From Eubacterium sp. (GTDB lineage: Bacteria > Bacillota > Clostridia > Lachnospirales > Lachnospiraceae), in the NCBI GenBank assembly GCA_017514785.1, contig JAFWIO010000076.1, forward strand, positions 1-64,000: DNA of 64,000 nucleotides. Reading direction: 5' to 3'. The notes under the pieces are model-generated. The model did no database searches. It was not told the origin of the DNA and saw only the letters and a program-made list of their open reading frames with translations. This document shows positions 6,408 to 15,590 of this stretch, one piece after another (positions within the stretch are counted from its first letter, which is position 1; each line of letters opens with the position of its first letter). Made by a program: the position numbers and the translations under genes.

Positions 6408-7901
6408 ATGAAGAAACTATTTAGACGAATTGTTTCGGTAATGATGGTAACAGCAATGGTTGTTACCCTTATTCCTGCGCTTGAAAGTGTTCAAGCCGAT
6501 GACGAACCATACAACTTATCGGAAGGTAGAGCTGTCTATGCTAGTTCAGCAAATGGCGGCGATACTGAAGATAGAGCTGTAGATGGTAAAACAAACACGA
6601 GATGGCAAGCTGCCACGAGTGACTCTAATGAGTGGCTCTATGTTGACTTAGGTAAAAAGGCCAACATTGATCACATCTATATGCACTGGGAAGCAGCTTA
6701 TGCTAAGTATTATAAGATTGAGACATCTGATGACGAGATTGAGTGGACAACTGCTTATGAAAAGAAGAAGGGTGAAGCCCAGCATAAGACTATGGCAGTT
6801 AGCTATAAGTATACAGGCACAAGAGCTGATGGCGATTACAGATTCTCAGTTAACTGGACAAAGGTAGAAGATGCTCACTACAAAGTTTTTATAGATGGCG
6901 AAGATAATGATCATATCGCATACGCTGGTGGAGATAACTATCGTTTTACAAACCACGGTGGTACACAGGGCGATATCAGAATGAGCCAGGGTGAGCACTA
7001 CATGATAGTGGTTGCTTTCAACCCAGACAATAACGAAGAACTTGGACGTGGAGTTCTAGATTTGGATGCACAAGTTGATGCTCAGGGCGATAATGGTATA
7101 GAAGACGATCCAGCGGATGCTTTGAAGCAGACTATTAATAAAGATGAGCTAAGTGTAACAGAGGCTCGTTATGTAAGAATTACATGTACACAGAGAGCTA
7201 TAGGATACGGCTGCTCACTTTACGAATTCCAAGTTTGGGGAACAGGTGGTTCAAACAAACCTCCAGCACAGTACGGAGAAAATCTTGCACTAAACAAAAC
7301 AGTTAAATGTTCAGGCACAAGGGATGAATGGTGGATGAAAGACGCCGACGGAAACATCAAGCCTGATGCTTACGATCAAGTTAAACCTGAGAATGCAGTA
7401 GACGGAAGTAAAGATACAGCGTTTACTTCATACCAGGGAGAAGATGACCAGTGGATATATGTAGACCTAGGTGCTGAGTATGATATTGGACGAGTAATCA
7501 CTCGCTTTAATGAAGATGCTGGAAAGATATATGACATCCAGACTTCTAAAGATGCGAAACATTGGACCACAATCCACAGAGAACAGAAGGGCTTTATGAA
7601 TAAGGTGGATAATTTTACATGCTTCCACGAGGACGTTCGTTTCGTAAGATTTCTCGGTTACTCAAAAGTAGAGAGTGGAAGTGGTTTTGGTATTCGCGAA
7701 CTTGAAGTTTATGAATACAAAGAGGGCGACTCAAAAGAAAACGAAACAATTAAAGACCTTCCTATCAGCCAAATCGTTAATAACGAGAACGGCAAAGGCT
7801 CATATGTGGTAGGAGAGGTTAAAAAAGAATTAAATAAACTTCCTTCATTTGTAAATGAAGAAAATATAACTACACCAATAGATTCAAACAGCTGGTGGTA
7901 A
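6408..7901 (+). CDS. N-terminal part of an interrupted secreted GH81 glucanase (signal peptide and discoidin domains)
   Basis: This 497-residue ORF encodes a signal peptide (about 1-31), then two F5/8 type C (discoidin, CBM32-like) carbohydrate-binding domains. The first appears split by an inserted beta-rich module (about residues 130-230), because the discoidin strand pattern resumes only at EARYVRITCTQRA. The second runs about 290-440 and ends with RELEVYEY. The ORF ends SNSWW followed by TAA. The IP/D-x-N-S-W-W motif is the usual beginning of the GH81 catalytic domain, and the rest of that domain continues in the same frame after the stop. The gene is therefore interrupted by one nonsense codon. 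An upstream TTG at 6369 is not used because ATG 6408 has the ribosome binding site. Confidence 0.8.
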   Translation: MKKLFRRIVSVMMVTAMVVTLIPALESVQADDEPYNLSEGRAVYASSANGGDTEDRAVDGKTNTRWQAATSDSNEWLYVDLGKKANIDHIYMHWEAAYAKYYKIETSDDEIEWTTAYEKKKGEAQHKTMAVSYKYTGTRADGDYRFSVNWTKVEDAHYKVFIDGEDNDHIAYAGGDNYRFTNHGGTQGDIRMSQGEHYMIVVAFNPDNNEELGRGVLDLDAQVDAQGDNGIEDDPADALKQTINKDELSVTEARYVRITCTQRAIGYGCSLYEFQVWGTGGSNKPPAQYGENLALNKTVKCSGTRDEWWMKDADGNIKPDAYDQVKPENAVDGSKDTAFTSYQGEDDQWIYVDLGAEYDIGRVITRFNEDAGKIYDIQTSKDAKHWTTIHREQKGFMNKVDNFTCFHEDVRFVRFLGYSKVESGSGFGIRELEVYEYKEGDSKENETIKDLPISQIVNNENGKGSYVVGEVKKELNKLPSFVNEENITTPIDSNSWW

Positions 7902-7907
7902 TCATTT

Positions 7908-10900
7908 ATGATTAAGACTTACGGAAATATGGCTGTTATTCATCCTCTAAAGGCACAGTTCTCTAGCAAGGGACTAGGAACGCTACTTGCCTCTCAAGGT
8001 TACACTGATGAGAGAAAGCCTCAGGATTTAGGTGTTGGTTATTATTCAGAAAAGCTAATGGACTTTTATCTAAAGCCTGATAGTTTTGATGCAAACAGTG
8101 GTTATGACAGAGTAGAAAATTATGGTGACTTCCATGTAGATGTAGGCTTGTGCGACGACGATGGTCTAAAGATGAAATCTACTATGGTTAAGGGTTCACC
8201 TTATCTATTCTCAGAGTTTTATGAGGATGACACAGTACTTCTAAGCTCATCATCAATATTCAAGATAGATAATAAAAATGGAAAACGCGTATTAGAAAAT
8301 GCTGGAGATACTTATTCAGGAGATAACATCGTCATTCATACACAAGATGATGAAAATTTTAGAGCAGAAAATGGAGAATCAGATTTCTTGTTGTGCGCAC
8401 CTGAGAATACTACATTTACAGCAAAGAATGTTGGTAAAAAGACTTTGATAAAGATTCAGTTTGAGTCTAAAGACAATGCTTATATTTCTGCATGTGGTAT
8501 GCACAAAGAAGCTCAGGTTGAAGAATATTATCAACACGCTTACAACCACGTAACTCGTACAGAAGTTTCTTATGACTTCAATAAATCTAACAACAAGGTA
8601 ACAACTACTTATAGTGCTAGTACAGATATTATGAGGGATGACTTATCATCAAACACTGTTCTTGGTTTATATCCACATCAGTGGAAATATGTGCCTGAAG
8701 ATAGCGCTGATGAGTTTGATACATATAAATCAATTCGTGGTGATATGAAGATGTATGAATCCAATGAAATATCAACTACCCAGCAGTTTGCAGGATTACT
8801 TCCTACATTTGCAAAACCAAACAGTTCTAAATTAGAAAAAGATAAGATTAAACAATACATAAAGACAGTAGTAGATGAGATTGGAACAGGACCAAATGCC
8901 GATGCTTACTGGCAGGGTAAGGCTGTTCACCCACTTGCTATTACAGCTCTAATGGCTGATCAGATTGGCGAGAAGGGAATGAGAGACCAGTTACTAAAAG
9001 ACCTTAAGAAGATTATGGTTGACTGGTTCACATACTCAGGTGGCGATGATAGATGTTATCTAATCTACAACAAAGATTGGGGAACAGTTTATTATCCAGA
9101 GAGTGCTTACGGTGCTAACGCAGCTATCTGTGACCACCACTTCACATACGGTTACTTCCTCTTTGGCGCAGCCGTACTTTCAACATACGATCAAGATTTC
9201 TACTATCAATATAAAGATATGGTAGAGATTATGCTTCGCGACTATGCTAACCCAGAAGATCCAAGGGACGATGGGAATATGTTCTGTAAGTTCAGAGCAT
9301 TTGACCAGTACTCAGGACATTCATGGGCTGGCGGCTACGCAGACAACGACGACGGTAACAACCAAGAATCAGCTTCAGAGTCACTCTTCAGCTGGGTTGG
9401 AATGTACCTATGGGGCGAAGTATCAAAACAAGATAAATATATTGATGCCGGTGCTTACGGCTTCACAACTGAGATGGAAGCAGTAAAACAGTACTGGTTT
9501 GACTACGACGGCGACAACTGGCTAGACTCATTCCCATTCCAGGGAACAGGTCAGGTTTACGGCGCATCCTACAGTTATGGTACTTTCTTTGGCGGACAGC
9601 CTCTATACATTTACGGTATTCAGTGGCTACCTATTTCAGAATACTTAACTAACTATGGTATGAATCAAGAGAAGTGTGCTAGAGCATACCAAGGCTTGTT
9701 AGATGAGACTGATGATGCTAGAGAGAAAGTAATGATAAATGCAAATATTGTTGCAGAGCAGATGAGACAACAGGGTAAATCTCAAGAAGAGATTGATGCA
9801 TATTTAGCTCAGGAGCAACATACAGCAGATACATATCCAACAGCGGATACCGGATGGCAGCATATCACGTGGCCATTCCTATCACAGACTGATCCAGACG
9901 CAGCATATGAGAAGTTTACTGCAGGCGTCAATGGAGTTCAGAAGGAAGATAGAGCAAACACTTATTGGTTCATCTCTGCTATGGATTCTATTGGATATAA
10001 GACAACAGATTATGTAATTACTGGTGCAACAATTAGTGGTTCAGTTTACAAGAAAGTAAAAGACGGAAACACTGTTTACACTGGTGAGATTTGGAACCCA
10101 ACTCAGGAAGTTAAGACAACTTATGTTGTTGATTCAAACTCAGGCGAGAAGATTGGTAAGGTTAAAGTTAAAGCCGGAAGCCTTGTTCAGTTTGAAATTG
10201 ACACAGCAGGTGGATTTGACCTTCTACTTGGAAATGAAGAAAGCGGTGGCGGCGAAGAAGAAACAACAACACCAGCCGAAGACGAGACAGTTCAACCTCC
10301 AGCAGATGTTAAGGATTGGATTAACGATGCAAGATTTAACTTAGCACTAAATAAAGAAGTATCAGTTTCATCAATTTACAAAAACGAAGGTTCACAAGAC
10401 CCATCAGTTTTGGTAGATGGAAACTTAAATAGCCCATATGTATCTACAGATTGGGATAATGAGCGTACAGAAGATAGAATAATAATTGATTTGGGTGAAA
10501 ACTATCATCCGAGTGATATAAACAAGATTGCAATGCAGTTTAAGAATGATCAGGCTGTATTCTGTAACCAGTACACAGTAGAAGTATCAGCAGATGATAA
10601 TACTTATTATCAATGTGTAACCAAAAACTTTACAAATGATCAATATGATAATGGATTCATTTCATTTGATATTGATACTATGCCAGCAATCAGCTCTGTA
10701 AGATACGTTATGATTAGAATGATAGGTCATAAGAACTGGGGATTCCAGATTCGTGAGGCTGCAGTTTTGACAAGAAATTCAAAGGCCACACCTGTTCCAG
10801 TGGAGAAGTGCGACGACCCGGCAGATCTTGAACTATCAAGTGATGAGCCTCTAAAGATTAAATACAACATAGTAGCTGGTCCAAATCAGCACAACTACAT

Positions 10901-12341
10901 GTACAACGTATACTTGGACGGTAAAAAATATTATACGTGCGGTAGTGGAGAGGGCGTTATATCTGCACTTGCTGGCAAACACACAGTTAAAGTTAGAAGT
11001 TTCTATGACGGAAAATACTCTGATGGTATTTCCGAGACTATAGAAGTGGACGATGGTTCACTTAGAAACTACTGCAACACTGCACTTAACTATGCGCTAG
11101 GTGCACATGCAACACTCGAGACCTTCGACGAGCGCAACGAGGGCAGTAAATATCCTAAGATGCTAACAGACGGAAACATCAATGGAAACTTCAATATGAC
11201 AGTCTGGGGCGAAGATAACGCCACAGCAACTCTAGAACTTCTAGAGCCAGTTGATATTGATGATATAAATGAAGTATTGATTAAGTATGTAAATGACGTT
11301 ACTTATGCGAAGGGCTTCAACGTTCAGTTCTCAATGGACGGAACGAATTATGAGACAGTTTATAGTACAAACAATTGTGAGTATGCTGATCCTGTAGAGG
11401 TTAAGATTGATAAGGGCGCTTATACTCAGGGCGATGTAAACTATGTGAAAGTTAACTTTACACAGAAATCTGCTGGATACGGATACCAGATTCGTGAGAT
11501 TGCAGTGTTGGGAGACCCTGATGCATACTTGCCAGCTAACCCAGAAGGCTTATCACTTTCAAGCACAGAAGGTGGAAGTATTACAGTTAACTTTACATCA
11601 GTTCTTGGAAGCACAGCTACATATAACGTTTATGTTGATGATCAGTTAGTAGGACTTCACTTACCAAGTGCTGGTTCATACACATTCAAGCATTTGGATG
11701 GTGGAAAGCATACGGTTAAGGTTACGGCTGTTCAGAACAACATTGAGTCAAAGGGCGTTACAGCTAAGATTACTATTGAGGACCCAGCTCCTCCAGAAAC
11801 AGAGCCAGATTACGACGACGACCCAGACAACCCAATAGTAACTAGACCAACCACAACACCTAAGCCAACTACTACAAAGGTTCCAACAGAGTCACAGACT
11901 CAGGCTCCGACTGATATACCAGGTGGTGATACTACAACTTCAGAGCCAATTACAGTTGCTCCATCAGCACAGCCTACACAGGCTCCTGGCAAGCCAACAG
12001 TAGCTCCAACAGCTAAGTGCAAACCAGTGCCACCAGCAAAGGTTAAGGTTAAGAAAGCTCTTAAGAAGAAATCTGCTAAGAAGCTAACTGTTAAGATTAA
12101 AAAGCTTAGTGGAGTTAAAGGCTATCAAGTTCGCATTTACAAATCTAAGAAGAATGCAAAGAAGAACAAGAAGGCTATCGTAACGAAATACATAAATAAG
12201 AACAAAGCAAAACTTGTTATTAAATCTAAGAAACTTAAAGGTAAGAAGAAATTATTCGCAAGAGTAAGAGCTAAGAAGATAGACTGTGGACAGACAGTAT
12301 TTGGCGCTTGGTCTAAACCTAAAAAAGTTAAGATTAAATAG
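7908..12341 (+). CDS. GH81 endo-1,3-beta-glucanase catalytic part, downstream of the in-frame stop
   Basis: The 1477-residue ORF continues in the same frame as the ORF ending at 7901, two codons after its TAA. Residues 1 to about 770 are the GH81 catalytic domain, an endo-beta-1,3-glucanase family; the hallmark GNNQESASESLFSW segment (about 483-496) carries the paired active-site glutamates, and YADNDDGNNQ precedes it. After an acidic linker come a discoidin domain (about 805-950), an Fn3-like stretch, a second discoidin domain (about 1060-1205), another Fn3-like domain, a Thr/Pro linker (about 1295-1380) and a lysine-rich Fn3-like C-terminus ending WSKPKKVKIK. ATG 7908 has only a GGTGG-like upstream sequence and no signal peptide, so a separately started product would not be exported. 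A functional enzyme would need readthrough or repair of the stop. Confidence 0.8.
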   Translation: MIKTYGNMAVIHPLKAQFSSKGLGTLLASQGYTDERKPQDLGVGYYSEKLMDFYLKPDSFDANSGYDRVENYGDFHVDVGLCDDDGLKMKSTMVKGSPYLFSEFYEDDTVLLSSSSIFKIDNKNGKRVLENAGDTYSGDNIVIHTQDDENFRAENGESDFLLCAPENTTFTAKNVGKKTLIKIQFESKDNAYISACGMHKEAQVEEYYQHAYNHVTRTEVSYDFNKSNNKVTTTYSASTDIMRDDLSSNTVLGLYPHQWKYVPEDSADEFDTYKSIRGDMKMYESNEISTTQQFAGLLPTFAKPNSSKLEKDKIKQYIKTVVDEIGTGPNADAYWQGKAVHPLAITALMADQIGEKGMRDQLLKDLKKIMVDWFTYSGGDDRCYLIYNKDWGTVYYPESAYGANAAICDHHFTYGYFLFGAAVLSTYDQDFYYQYKDMVEIMLRDYANPEDPRDDGNMFCKFRAFDQYSGHSWAGGYADNDDGNNQESASESLFSWVGMYLWGEVSKQDKYIDAGAYGFTTEMEAVKQYWFDYDGDNWLDSFPFQGTGQVYGASYSYGTFFGGQPLYIYGIQWLPISEYLTNYGMNQEKCARAYQGLLDETDDAREKVMINANIVAEQMRQQGKSQEEIDAYLAQEQHTADTYPTADTGWQHITWPFLSQTDPDAAYEKFTAGVNGVQKEDRANTYWFISAMDSIGYKTTDYVITGATISGSVYKKVKDGNTVYTGEIWNPTQEVKTTYVVDSNSGEKIGKVKVKAGSLVQFEIDTAGGFDLLLGNEESGGGEEETTTPAEDETVQPPADVKDWINDARFNLALNKEVSVSSIYKNEGSQDPSVLVDGNLNSPYVSTDWDNERTEDRIIIDLGENYHPSDINKIAMQFKNDQAVFCNQYTVEVSADDNTYYQCVTKNFTNDQYDNGFISFDIDTMPAISSVRYVMIRMIGHKNWGFQIREAAVLTRNSKATPVPVEKCDDPADLELSSDEPLKIKYNIVAGPNQHNYMYNVYLDGKKYYTCGSGEGVISALAGKHTVKVRSFYDGKYSDGISETIEVDDGSLRNYCNTALNYALGAHATLETFDERNEGSKYPKMLTDGNINGNFNMTVWGEDNATATLELLEPVDIDDINEVLIKYVNDVTYAKGFNVQFSMDGTNYETVYSTNNCEYADPVEVKIDKGAYTQGDVNYVKVNFTQKSAGYGYQIREIAVLGDPDAYLPANPEGLSLSSTEGGSITVNFTSVLGSTATYNVYVDDQLVGLHLPSAGSYTFKHLDGGKHTVKVTAVQNNIESKGVTAKITIEDPAPPETEPDYDDDPDNPIVTRPTTTPKPTTTKVPTESQTQAPTDIPGGDTTTSEPITVAPSAQPTQAPGKPTVAPTAKCKPVPPAKVKVKKALKKKSAKKLTVKIKKLSGVKGYQVRIYKSKKNAKKNKKAIVTKYINKNKAKLVIKSKKLKGKKKLFARVRAKKIDCGQTVFGAWSKPKKVKIK

Positions 12342-12348
12342 TTTTAAT

Positions 12349-12415
12349 ATAGGGAACAGCCTATTGACTTATAGGGAACTTTTTGGTAGATTAAAACCAT
12401 AAAAGTTCCCTATAA
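12349..12415 (+). promoter_or_regulatory. promoter overlapped by a 15-bp inverted repeat (Fic operator)
   Basis: TTGACT (12364-12369) and TAGATT (12387-12392) are 17 bp apart. A perfect 15-bp inverted repeat (12369-12383 and 12401-12415, TTATAGGGAACTTTT and its complement) spans the core promoter. ATAGGGAAC also occurs as a direct copy at 12349-12357. This is the layout of a repressor operator, perhaps for autoregulation, though the arms could also form an RNA hairpin. Confidence 0.6.
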
Positions 12416-12440
12416 ATTTATCGAACATTAGGAGGGTGAT

Positions 12441-13376
12441 ATGAGCATAGATAAGGTTCAAACTCTGCTACAAGAAAAGGCGGATTTACAAGCAAGATTA
12501 AATTTGCTCCCATACGAAGGAACGGTAGAAGTAAAGAGCAACAAAGAGAAGAAATATCTTTATATTAGAAAAAGAATAAATGGTAAACTCACATCAACAT
12601 ATGTTGATGTATACACTGATGAACTTTATCAAATGCTTCTTAGAACTACAAAAGAAGCAAGAGAGTTGAATAAACAACTCCGAAAGATTGATAAAGCTTT
12701 AGCTGAGCAAGGATATCAAGAGTCTAAATTAACTCCTAAAGTCATTTTAAACTTGGATTTTGCTAGAGCAAATATGAAAGCAAATATTTACGATCAAGCT
12801 GTATTAGAGGGTGTTGGAACAACTTACCCACAAACAGAGGAGATAATTGATAATGGTAAAGTGACTGGAATGACAGCAGAAGATGTCCAAAAAATACTTA
12901 ACCTTAAACATGCATGGGAGTTTATTCTAGATAACGATATCATACAAGTAGAAACTGGATATCAAATTCTTTGCAAAATTGCTAGTTTAGTGATAGAAGG
13001 TTTTTATACAGATGGGGGCAGAATTAGAAGTGTTCCTGTGAAAATAGGTGGAACAGATTATATTCCTCCAATTCCTATTGAAACTGTTGTAATAGAAAAT
13101 CTTGAGAGAATACTCAACTCAAAAAAATCAATTATAGATAGAGCAATAGAGCTTTGTTTGTATATTATGAAAACGCAAGCATTCATAGATGGAAATAAGA
13201 GAACAGCAGTTATATTTGCAAACCACTATTTAGTAGGACATGGTAATGGAATCTTAGTCATTCCAGAAAAGAAAGTGCCAGAGTTTAAAAAGTTACTAGT
13301 AGATTATTATGAAGGCAGAGGGTCTAAATTGATCCGAGAGTTCTTAAAAAACGAATGTTGGAGTAAACTTTCGTAA
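12441..13376 (+). CDS. Fic/DOC-family protein with Gln in place of the catalytic His
   Basis: A 311-residue cytosolic protein. The C-terminal half is a Fic domain, whose family transfers AMP or other phosphoryl groups onto protein hydroxyls. The Fic motif here is QAFIDGNKR (residues 246-254). Compared with HPFxxGN(G/K)R the catalytic His is Gln246, while the anion-binding DGNKR part is intact. I recall a subgroup of Firmicute Fic proteins with Q at this place, so this may be natural rather than a random mutation. The N-terminal part (about 1-90) has a coiled stretch (VQTLLQEKADLQARL) and a KKYLYIRKRINGK segment similar to small domains seen in phage-related proteins. GGAGG precedes the ATG, and the promoter is covered by an inverted repeat. 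No partner antitoxin ORF is visible beside it. Confidence 0.8.
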   Translation: MSIDKVQTLLQEKADLQARLNLLPYEGTVEVKSNKEKKYLYIRKRINGKLTSTYVDVYTDELYQMLLRTTKEARELNKQLRKIDKALAEQGYQESKLTPKVILNLDFARANMKANIYDQAVLEGVGTTYPQTEEIIDNGKVTGMTAEDVQKILNLKHAWEFILDNDIIQVETGYQILCKIASLVIEGFYTDGGRIRSVPVKIGGTDYIPPIPIETVVIENLERILNSKKSIIDRAIELCLYIMKTQAFIDGNKRTAVIFANHYLVGHGNGILVIPEKKVPEFKKLLVDYYEGRGSKLIREFLKNECWSKLS

Positions 13377-13492
13377 CATAGATAAATAATCTAAGATTTA
13401 TTAAAAATAAATGAAAACCACTGTTCTAGGGATAAAGTAGGTGGTATAATTACCTTCGAAAAACAAAATATAACATAAGAGGAGGTTGTGTT

Positions 13493-13891
13493 ATGAAAAT
13501 CTTATCAAAGGCGATATCTATTATTGCAATTATGTGTGTTTTTTTTAGTGTTTTTGCACACGCTTCAACTAAAAGCACAACACCGATGAACCCATGGAAG
13601 TATGCTAAAAAGACAGATAAACTTAGTTATACTAAAATTATAAGGACTAAAAAGGGTATTACATATACTTTGCAAACCGCACCGAAATCAACAATCAAAG
13701 TTCTTAGAAAGAATAAAGTTATTAAAAAGTGCTATGCAAAAAAGAAAACTAAAAAATTATTTATTAAGAATAGTCTTATCAAAATGAAGAAGGGAAAGTT
13801 AGTGTTTATTCAAAAACAAAAAAATAAAAAAGTTTCTAAAAGTAAGCTTCCAGTAATAAAAATTGGTGAGGCAATAAAAGTGAGTCGCTAA
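13493..13891 (+). CDS. small secreted lysine-rich protein
   Basis: A 132-residue protein with a clear signal peptide (about 1-24, cleavage near AHA) and a mature part in which lysine dominates (KKTDKLSYTK, KKCYAKKKTKKLF, KQKNKKVSKSK). No family recognised. The basic, strand-forming character recalls the lysine-rich C-terminal domains of the larger surface proteins here. AGGAGG precedes the ATG and TATAAT lies at 13445-13450 without a good -35. It is monocistronic: a hairpin terminator follows. Confidence 0.6.
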   Translation: MKILSKAISIIAIMCVFFSVFAHASTKSTTPMNPWKYAKKTDKLSYTKIIRTKKGITYTLQTAPKSTIKVLRKNKVIKKCYAKKKTKKLFIKNSLIKMKKGKLVFIQKQKNKKVSKSKLPVIKIGEAIKVSR

Positions 13892-13931
13892 AAACAAAAC
13901 ATAGTAAAAACTAGACAAAAAAGTAATATGG

Positions 13932-13965
13932 AGACCTTCTATAATAATTATTATAGGAGGTCTTT
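13932..13965 (+). terminator. hairpin terminator
   Basis: AGACCT (13932-13937) pairs with AGGTCT (13958-13963), enclosing a self-complementary AT-rich core, followed by a short T-run. It ends the transcript of the small secreted protein. Confidence 0.7.
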
Positions 13966-14063
13966 TGCTATGTTTGTTGAGAAAGTACAGTTAAAAATTG
14001 AAATGCAAAAACCCATTTAGTATAATAAAACACAAAGAAATAGTTCGGCAAAATGGAGATAAA

Positions 14064-14741
14064 ATGAGTATATTTGATAGAACAAAGCTCCTCCTAGGAG
14101 AGGAAAGTTTGGACAGATTAAAACAAAAGAGAGTGGCTGTTTTTGGCGTGGGCGGAGTAGGTGGTTTTACTGTGGAAGCTTTGGCGAGAAGTGGTGTTGG
14201 AACACTTGATTTGATAGACAAAGACATGGTGGACGAGACTAATATAAATAGACAAATCATTGCTTTGCAATCTACTGTTGGCCAGCCAAAAGTGGAAGTG
14301 GCAAAGGCTAGATGTTTAGACATAAATCCAGAGATGACAGTTAACACACATCAAGTTTTTTATTTGCCTGAAACCGCAGACCAATTTGATTTTTCAGATT
14401 ACGATTATGTGGTAGATGCCATAGATACAGTGACCGGAAAACTTCAGCTAATAGAGGCAGCAAAAAAGGCAAATGTTCCTGTTATTAGTTCAATGGGAGC
14501 AGGAAATAAACTAGATCCAACTAGTTTTGAAGTGGCTGACATTAGTGAGACTTCTGTGTGTCCTTTGGCGAAGGTGATGCGAAAGGAACTTAGGGATAGA
14601 GGAATTGATCATTTAAAAGTTGTTTATTCAAAAGAACCACCCATTAAAGTTAATCAGCAAACTCCAGGAAGTATAGCATTTGTGCCTAGCGTAGTTGGAT
14701 TGATTATTGCTTCCGAAGTAATAAAAGATTTGATTAAATAA
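14064..14741 (+). CDS. tcdA: tRNA threonylcarbamoyladenosine dehydratase (TcdA/HesA-MoeB-ThiF family)
   Basis: Predicted ATP-dependent enzyme that cyclises N6-threonylcarbamoyladenosine (t6A37) in ANN-decoding tRNAs. The 225-residue protein has the E1-like nucleotide-binding motif GVGGVGGFTVEALARSG, the DKDMVDETNINRQ segment with the conserved Asp and Arg, and the family's SSMGAGNKLDPT and DISETSVCPLAKVMR segments. That favours YgdL/TcdA over ThiF or MoeB. The frame is open upstream to 13998, but ATG 14064 has GGAG at 14055-14058 and starts at the usual MSIFDRTKLLLGEE, so I chose it. It is followed by the separate pyrH promoter. Confidence 0.85.
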   Translation: MSIFDRTKLLLGEESLDRLKQKRVAVFGVGGVGGFTVEALARSGVGTLDLIDKDMVDETNINRQIIALQSTVGQPKVEVAKARCLDINPEMTVNTHQVFYLPETADQFDFSDYDYVVDAIDTVTGKLQLIEAAKKANVPVISSMGAGNKLDPTSFEVADISETSVCPLAKVMRKELRDRGIDHLKVVYSKEPPIKVNQQTPGSIAFVPSVVGLIIASEVIKDLIK

Positions 14742-14829
14742 AAAAGATTTTTAAGAAGAAGGGCAAGAAATATTTGAAGGCAAAAGGTGCAAAAAGTATT
14801 GTATTTACTGCCAAATAGTCCTCAATATA

Positions 14830-14838
14830 TGGTATAAT
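14830..14838 (+). promoter_or_regulatory. extended -10 promoter of the pyrH operon
   Basis: TGG-TATAAT is an extended -10 element with no convincing -35. pyrH therefore appears to start its own transcription unit here, without the rpsB-tsf genes that often precede it in Firmicutes. Confidence 0.5.
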
Positions 14839-14872
14839 TTTATCTAAATTGATGTACTTGAAAGGATAAGTT

Positions 14873-15568
14873 ATGAAGAGAGTTTTACTTAAACTTAGCG
14901 GAGAAGCATTGGCCGGTGAAAAGGGCCAGGGCTTTGACGAAGACACTTGTGTAGCTGTGGCTAAACAGGTAAAGAAAATCGTAGACAAAGGAGTGCAGGT
15001 AGCTATCGTAATAGGCGGCGGAAACTTCTGGAGAGGTCGTACATCTAACAAGATTGACAGACCTAAAGCAGACGGAATCGGAATGCTTGCTACTATTATG
15101 AACTGCATGTATGTGTCAGAGATTTTTAGAACTGAAGGAATGGGCACAGAAGTTTACACACCATTCGCTTGTGGTACTTGGACAAAGCTATTTGAGAAGT
15201 ACGCAGCAGTGGAAGATTTGGAAGAGGGAAAGGTTGTGTTCTTTGCCGGAGGCACAGGACATCCATACTTCTCAACAGATATGACAATGGTGCTTAGAGC
15301 TATCGAGATTGAGGCTGATTGCATTTTAGGTGCAAAGGCTGTGGACGGAGTTTACGACTCAGATCCAAATGTAAATCCAGATGCTAAGAAGTACGATGAA
15401 CTTCCAATTTCTAAAGTGGTTGATGACAGACTTGGAGTTATTGATTTAGCAGCATCAGTACTTGCTCTTGAAAATAAGATGCCAATGATTCTCTTTGGAT
15501 TAAATGAGGAAAACAGCATCGAGAGAGTGGTAGCTGGCGAAGACTTAGGTACAAAAATTACAGTTTAA
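14873..15568 (+). CDS. pyrH: UMP kinase
   Basis: Phosphorylates UMP to UDP in pyrimidine nucleotide synthesis; homohexameric amino-acid-kinase fold. The 231 residues begin MKRVLLKLSGEALAGE, with the ATP-binding KLSGEAL, the glycine loop VIGGGNFWRGR, the UMP/GTP-site region DGIGMLATIMNC, GGTGHPYFSTD and a DGVYDSDPN segment, all typical of bacterial PyrH. AAAGGA precedes the ATG. It opens the pyrH-frr-uppS-cdsA-dxr-rseP-ispG-polC cluster. Confidence 0.97.
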   Translation: MKRVLLKLSGEALAGEKGQGFDEDTCVAVAKQVKKIVDKGVQVAIVIGGGNFWRGRTSNKIDRPKADGIGMLATIMNCMYVSEIFRTEGMGTEVYTPFACGTWTKLFEKYAAVEDLEEGKVVFFAGGTGHPYFSTDMTMVLRAIEIEADCILGAKAVDGVYDSDPNVNPDAKKYDELPISKVVDDRLGVIDLAASVLALENKMPMILFGLNEENSIERVVAGEDLGTKITV

Positions 15569-15590
15569 ATAAATTTTGGAGGAAGAAATT

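Noticed and set aside
7890..7910. Programmed frameshift in the GH81 gene
   Set aside because: Both parts are in the same reading frame (the stop at 7899 and the ATG at 7908 are in register), so a nonsense codon, not a frameshift, separates them.
14742..14822. Short Lys-rich reading stretch after tcdA (KKKGKKYLKAKGAK...) ending in TAG
   Set aside because: Could be a relic of a basic secreted protein, but it is too short and has no start codon or ribosome binding site, so it is not annotated as a pseudogene.
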